Of a stretch of 8,659 nucleotides of DNA, positions 5,790 through 8,659 are shown one piece after another (positions within the stretch are counted from its first letter, which is position 1; each line of letters opens with the position of its first letter). The stretch spans positions 1 through 8,659 of the forward strand of contig JAGXOF010000036.1 in the NCBI GenBank assembly GCA_023660035.1, given 5' to 3'. The translations under genes and the position numbers were made by a program. A model generated the notes under the pieces. The model made no database searches, was not told the origin of the DNA, and worked only from the letters and a program-made list of their open reading frames with translations. The DNA is from Dehalococcoidia bacterium LH_S1 (GTDB lineage: Bacteria; Chloroflexota; Dehalococcoidia; SZUA-161; SpSt-899).

Positions 5790-7868
5790 CTACCTCTGTC
5801 CATATTTTGATGTAATGGCCTGTGCCACTTCCTTGGGGACCGGCGCGTAATGATCAAACTCCATAAAGAAACTTGCTCGCCCCTGTGTTATCGACCGAAG
5901 GTCAGTAGCATAACCAAAAGTCTCCGCCAACGGAAGGCGACACTGTATTATACTGGTGCCCTCACGAGGTTCGACGTTGTCGATATGCCCTCTCCTCGAG
6001 TTAAGGTCACCTATTACATCGCTGAGGAGTTCCTGTGGGGTTGTTACCTCCACTTTCATAATAGGTTCAAGAAGTACAGGATGGGCTTTTCTCCCACACT
6101 CTCTTGTGGCGATTGCCCCAGCCATCTTAAAAGCAGCCTCAGAGGAATCCACTTCATGATAGCTTCCGTCAAATAGGGCAGCCTTTACGTCCACTACAGG
6201 ATACTCAGCAATCAATCCTTGCCCTAAGGCCTCTTTGACCCCTGCTTCAACGGCGGGGACAAAGTCCTTGGGAATAAGGCCGCCCTGAATCTGGTTATCA
6301 AACTCAAATCCCTTACCGCGTTCCAGTGGCTCAAGTTCCATCCACACATGCCCATACTGGCCACGGCCTCCACTTTGCCGGATAAAGCGGCCTTCCGCTT
6401 TCGCCTTAGCTGTTATGGCCTCCTTATAGGCCACCTGAGGCTTGCTAACCCTGGCATTTACCTTAAACTCCCGCAAGAGCCGGGTTACTATAACCTCTAA
6501 CTGGAGCTCCCCCATCCCCGATATAAGAGTCTGCCCCGTTTCCCGATTATAATCCACCCGGAACGTGGGGTCCTCTTCCGCAAGTTTTGTTAACGCCTCT
6601 ACTATCCTGTCCTGGTCAAGCCGAGCCTTTGGCTCAATAGCCACCGAGATAACCGGCTCAGGAAATTTGATTGCCTCCAAAATTATACTCTTATCGAGAC
6701 TACATATCGTATCACCGGTAGAGGTACTCTTCAACCCCACAGCAGCGGCAATGCTACCGCTGTGGACTTCTGAAATCTCCTTGCGCTCATCAGCGTGAAC
6801 CCTGTATAAACGCCCCATTCGCTCTTTCTTCTCCTTGGTGGCATTATACACCTGTTCACCTGACTTAATCATACCGGAATACACCCTAAAGTACACCAGG
6901 CGGCCCACAAAGGGATCCGTAACCGTTTTGAAGGCCAAGACAGTGAAGGAAGCATCATCGTCCGGATAACAAAACTCCTCGCTGTTGGTTTTAGGGTTAA
7001 TCCCTTGCATAGGAGGCATATCCAAAGGAGATGGGAGGTAATCCACTACAGCATCCAGCATCATCTGGACACCCATATCCTTTAATCCACTCCCGCAAAG
7101 AACCGGAACAACCTTGTTGGCAACGGTAGCGCGCCTCAGCCCTCTTTTAAGGGTATCAACATCAATATCACTATCGTTAACATAGGCAAGCATAACTTCG
7201 TCATCATACTCCGCAACGGTTTCGATTAACTCGTGTCGATATTGATTGGCCGATTCCATATACTCTTCGGGAATAGAGATTTTCCTCAGCTCTGAATTAG
7301 CTGCATCGGAAAAAGCCCAGGCCTCCTGCTTAACAAGGTCTATAATACCGGCGAACGACTGATTATCCCATATAGGTAATTGAACCAGCGCCGGGTTAGT
7401 ATGGAGCCGCTTCCTCATCATGTCAACGGTAAAGGTAAGGCTAGCCCCAGTACGGTCCATCTTGTTCACAAAACAAATTCTAGGAGCTCTATACCTGTCC
7501 GCCTGGCGCCAAACCATCTCCGATTGAGACTCAACCCCTGCCACTCCATCGAAGACCACTACACCACCATCAAGAACGCGGAGGCTACGTTCAACCTCCG
7601 CGGTAAAATCAACATGTCCAGGTGTATCAATGATATTTATACGGTGTCCTTGCCAATCACAACTGGTGGCAGCCGAGGTAATAGTGATACCCCTCTCCCG
7701 TTCCTGGTCCATCCAGTCCATCTCAGTCGTCCCATCATCTACCCGACCAATTCTATGAGTACGACCACTATGGTGCAACACATCCTCGGTAACCGTAGTT
7801 TTACCAGCATCAATGTGCGCGATGATACCAATATTCCTAATATGCTGCAGTTGCACCTCACGTGGCAT
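5790..7868 (-). CDS. fusA: Translation elongation factor G
   Basis: The GTPase catalyses ribosomal translocation. With the start chosen here the protein has 692 residues, the normal EF-G size. Visible motifs are G1 AHIDAGKT (17-24), switch I with ERGITI (58-63), G3 DTPGHVDF (81-88) with catalytic His85, and G4 NKMD (135-138). Domain IV is recognised by [16 protein letters not shown] and [18 protein letters not shown]. Domain V has [18 protein letters not shown] and [21 protein letters not shown]. The ATG at 7868 is chosen because GAGGT lies 7 bases upstream (7876-7880) and [20 protein letters not shown] aligns with the family N-terminus. The frame is open back to a GTG at 7913, but that overlaps the rpsG stop and would add 15 unconserved residues. 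The rpsG-fusA gap is 38 bases, consistent with one str operon transcript. Confidence 0.97.
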   Translation of the reverse strand: MPREVQLQHIRNIGIIAHIDAGKTTVTEDVLHHSGRTHRIGRVDDGTTEMDWMDQERERGITITSAATSCDWQGHRINIIDTPGHVDFTAEVERSLRVLDGGVVVFDGVAGVESQSEMVWRQADRYRAPRICFVNKMDRTGASLTFTVDMMRKRLHTNPALVQLPIWDNQSFAGIIDLVKQEAWAFSDAANSELRKISIPEEYMESANQYRHELIETVAEYDDEVMLAYVNDSDIDVDTLKRGLRRATVANKVVPVLCGSGLKDMGVQMMLDAVVDYLPSPLDMPPMQGINPKTNSEEFCYPDDDASFTVLAFKTVTDPFVGRLVYFRVYSGMIKSGEQVYNATKEKKERMGRLYRVHADERKEISEVHSGSIAAAVGLKSTSTGDTICSLDKSIILEAIKFPEPVISVAIEPKARLDQDRIVEALTKLAEEDPTFRVDYNRETGQTLISGMGELQLEVIVTRLLREFKVNARVSKPQVAYKEAITAKAKAEGRFIRQSGGRGQYGHVWMELEPLERGKGFEFDNQIQGGLIPKDFVPAVEAGVKEALGQGLIAEYPVVDVKAALFDGSYHEVDSSEAAFKMAGAIATRECGRKAHPVLLEPIMKVEVTTPQELLSDVIGDLNSRRGHIDNVEPREGTSIIQCRLPLAETFGYATDLRSITQGRASFFMEFDHYAPVPKEVAQAITSKYGQR

Positions 7869-7875
7869 TGTCTTT

Positions 7876-7880
7876 ACCTC
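7876..7880 (-). promoter_or_regulatory. Shine-Dalgarno site that fixes the fusA start
   Basis: The minus strand reads GAGGT, then 7 bases, then ATG at 7868. No comparable site precedes the upstream GTG at 7913. This supports the shorter 692-residue EF-G. Confidence 0.75.
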
Positions 7881-7906
7881 GGAACTTGTCTTCACCATAA
7901 ATCTAT

Positions 7907-8377
7907 TCACCACCGATAGTGAGCAAAGGCCCGGTTTGCCTCAGCCATCTTATGGGTGTCGCTTCTTTTCTTGACGGTAGTTCCCTCTCCGCGAGAGGCA
8001 TCCAGTATCTCATCCGCCAGTTTCTCAGCCATTGGTTTTCCCTTGCGAGCCCTGGCAACGCCAACTAGCCAACGCATGGCAAGAGTTGATGCTCGCCTCG
8101 ACTCCACCTCCCTTGGTACCTGATAAGTAGCCCCTCCGATTCGCCGCGGCCTGACTTCCAAAAGAGGCGTAGTATTGTTGAGTGCCTCATCAAACACCTC
8201 CATAGGGTCACGCCCAGTCCTTTCACCGACGATATCCAGAGCGTCATACAAAAGCCCTTCAGCTTTGCTCTTCTTGCCGTCCTGCATAAGCTTATTGGTA
8301 AATCGTGTTACCTTTTCGCTATTATATCTAGTATCTGGTATTATCTCTCTTTTAGGAGCCCTTCCACGTCTTGACAT
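7907..8377 (-). CDS. rpsG: 30S ribosomal protein S7
   Basis: With the start at 8377 the product is 156 residues, the usual S7 size: [12 protein letters not shown] at the N-terminus, then [50 protein letters not shown] and [14 protein letters not shown] at the end. S7 nucleates assembly of the 30S head on the 3' domain of 16S rRNA and lines the E site. The frame is open nine codons further, to 8404, but MCENERGLE is not part of the family, and AAGGGGA at 8384-8390 sits correctly before the inner ATG. It lies between rpsL and fusA as in the classical str operon. In E. coli S7 represses its own translation by binding the rpsL-rpsG gap, and the matching gap here contains a hairpin. Confidence 0.97.
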   Translation of the reverse strand: MSRRGRAPKREIIPDTRYNSEKVTRFTNKLMQDGKKSKAEGLLYDALDIVGERTGRDPMEVFDEALNNTTPLLEVRPRRIGGATYQVPREVESRRASTLAMRWLVGVARARKGKPMAEKLADEILDASRGEGTTVKKRSDTHKMAEANRAFAHYRW

Positions 8378-8383
8378 TTCTAG

Positions 8384-8390
8384 TCCCCTT
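8384..8390 (-). promoter_or_regulatory. Shine-Dalgarno site that fixes the rpsG start
   Basis: AAGGGGA on the minus strand is followed by 6 bases and ATG at 8377. It supports the 156-residue S7 rather than the nine-residue-longer reading from 8404. Confidence 0.7.
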
Positions 8391-8404
8391 TCATTCTCGC
8401 ACAA

Positions 8405-8419
8405 TAAATACCGTATTTA
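8405..8419. repeat. 15-bp AT-rich palindrome in the rpsL-rpsG gap
   Basis: TAAATAC-C-GTATTTA is a perfect 7-bp inverted repeat around one base, 27 bases upstream of the rpsG ATG. As RNA it could form a weak 6-bp hairpin with a three-base loop; as DNA it could be a protein site. Its right side, GTATTTAC, resembles the operator arm GTATATTTAC at 1054-1063, but the match is short and AT-rich. Confidence 0.25.
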
Positions 8420-8426
8420 CAACAAA

Positions 8427-8461
8427 CCCTCCTCTGCGTCAGTCATTGGAATAGAGGAGGG
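8427..8461 (-). promoter_or_regulatory. Hairpin in the rpsL-rpsG intercistronic region, candidate S7 autoregulatory or attenuator element
   Basis: CCCTCCTCT and AGAGGAGGG form a perfect 9-bp stem with a 17-base loop, 49 bases before the rpsG ATG. On the transcribed minus strand the stem is followed by TTTGTTGTAAAT. The complete gap is 105 bases, similar to the E. coli rpsL-rpsG gap of about 100 bases where S7 binds to repress its own synthesis. The element could serve that role or act as a partial terminator setting the rpsL to rpsG/fusA ratio. Sequence alone does not decide. Confidence 0.45.
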
Positions 8462-8482
8462 AAGAACCCACCGCCTCACACA

Positions 8483-8659
8483 TTAACTTTTCTTAGTCCC
8501 ATACTTGCTGCGGCTGGTTCTACGATCCTCAACACCCTCCGTATCCAGACTACCGCGCACAACGCGATAGCCCACACCAGGTAAGTCCTTAACACGGCCA
8601 CCGCGAACAAGAACCACAGAATGTTCCTGCAAGTTATGCCCTTCCCCGGGTATATACGC
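8483..8659 (-). CDS. rpsL: 30S ribosomal protein S12, C-terminal fragment (5' end outside window)
   Basis: The minus-strand frame is open from the window edge to TAA at 8485-8483 and gives 58 residues: [20 protein letters not shown], then [19 protein letters not shown], ending in [10 protein letters not shown]12 sits at the decoding centre and controls accuracy, and the KDLPG loop is one of the two classical streptomycin-resistance regions. The lysine, proline and glycine of that loop, where resistance changes are known, are unchanged. The following, normally near-invariant arginine of GVRYH is glycine here (GVGYR). This is the promoter-proximal gene of the str operon. The protein appears normal at the C-terminus; the rest is not visible. 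Confidence 0.95.
   Translation of the reverse strand, partial: AYIPGEGHNLQEHSVVLVRGGRVKDLPGVGYRVVRGSLDTEGVEDRRTSRSKYGTKKS

Noticed and set aside
7869..7913. Longer EF-G starting at GTG 7913
   Set aside because: It overlaps the rpsG stop, lacks a good Shine-Dalgarno and adds residues not seen in the family; ATG 7868 has GAGGT at ideal spacing.
7380..7919. 179-codon plus-strand frame opposite fusA
   Set aside because: It lies antisense to the conserved GTPase domain of EF-G, and its translation shows no domain or signal.
8436..8452. Start-stop mini-ORF (TTG TAA) after AGGAGG in the rpsL-rpsG gap
   Set aside because: One codon after a sequested ribosome-binding-like site is too little to support a translated element.

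Overview
The window is bacterial chromosomal DNA of roughly balanced base composition. It carries about ten protein genes, two of them cut by the window edges. No tRNA, rRNA, CRISPR array, insertion sequence or phage gene was seen. The ribosomal proteins and EF-G are clearly bacterial. The adaptor/ATPase/permease efflux cassette, in the order of the Bacillus YknXYZ set, and the lack of outer-membrane genes would fit a monoderm or Chloroflexota-like bacterium. That assignment is only a guess: no marker here fixes the phylum.

Left part, plus strand (1-1621): the tail of an M20-family metallopeptidase, then a short J-domain co-chaperone without a zinc finger. After a hairpin comes a small secreted protein with an Ig/ASH-like domain. 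Its promoter lies inside a perfect 10-bp inverted repeat that looks like an operator. A perfect 16-bp hairpin sits between this gene and the convergent efflux operon.

Middle, minus strand (1701-4682): a tightly packed, translationally coupled efflux operon. Reading 5' to 3' on the minus strand, it encodes a MacA/YknX-like lipoprotein adaptor, a MacB/LolD-type ATPase and an FtsX/MacB-type permease. Together they should form a tripartite ATP-driven exporter.

Right part, minus strand (4833-8659): the streptomycin (str) operon running into the start of the S10 operon, in the order rpsL (partial), rpsG, fusA, rpsJ, rplC. Spacing is tight and Shine-Dalgarno sites overlap upstream stop codons. Two departures from the usual layout stand out. 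There is no tuf between fusA and rpsJ. The S10 cluster also stops after rplC, where a terminator-like hairpin and the efflux operon occupy the place normally held by rplD-rplW-rplB. The rpsL-rpsG gap holds a hairpin where S7 autoregulation would be expected.

The better candidates for something unusual are the operator-promoter of the secreted protein, the interrupted S10 operon, the long hairpin between convergent genes, and substitutions at normally invariant positions of S12 and L3. No clear new defence or mobile system is present.
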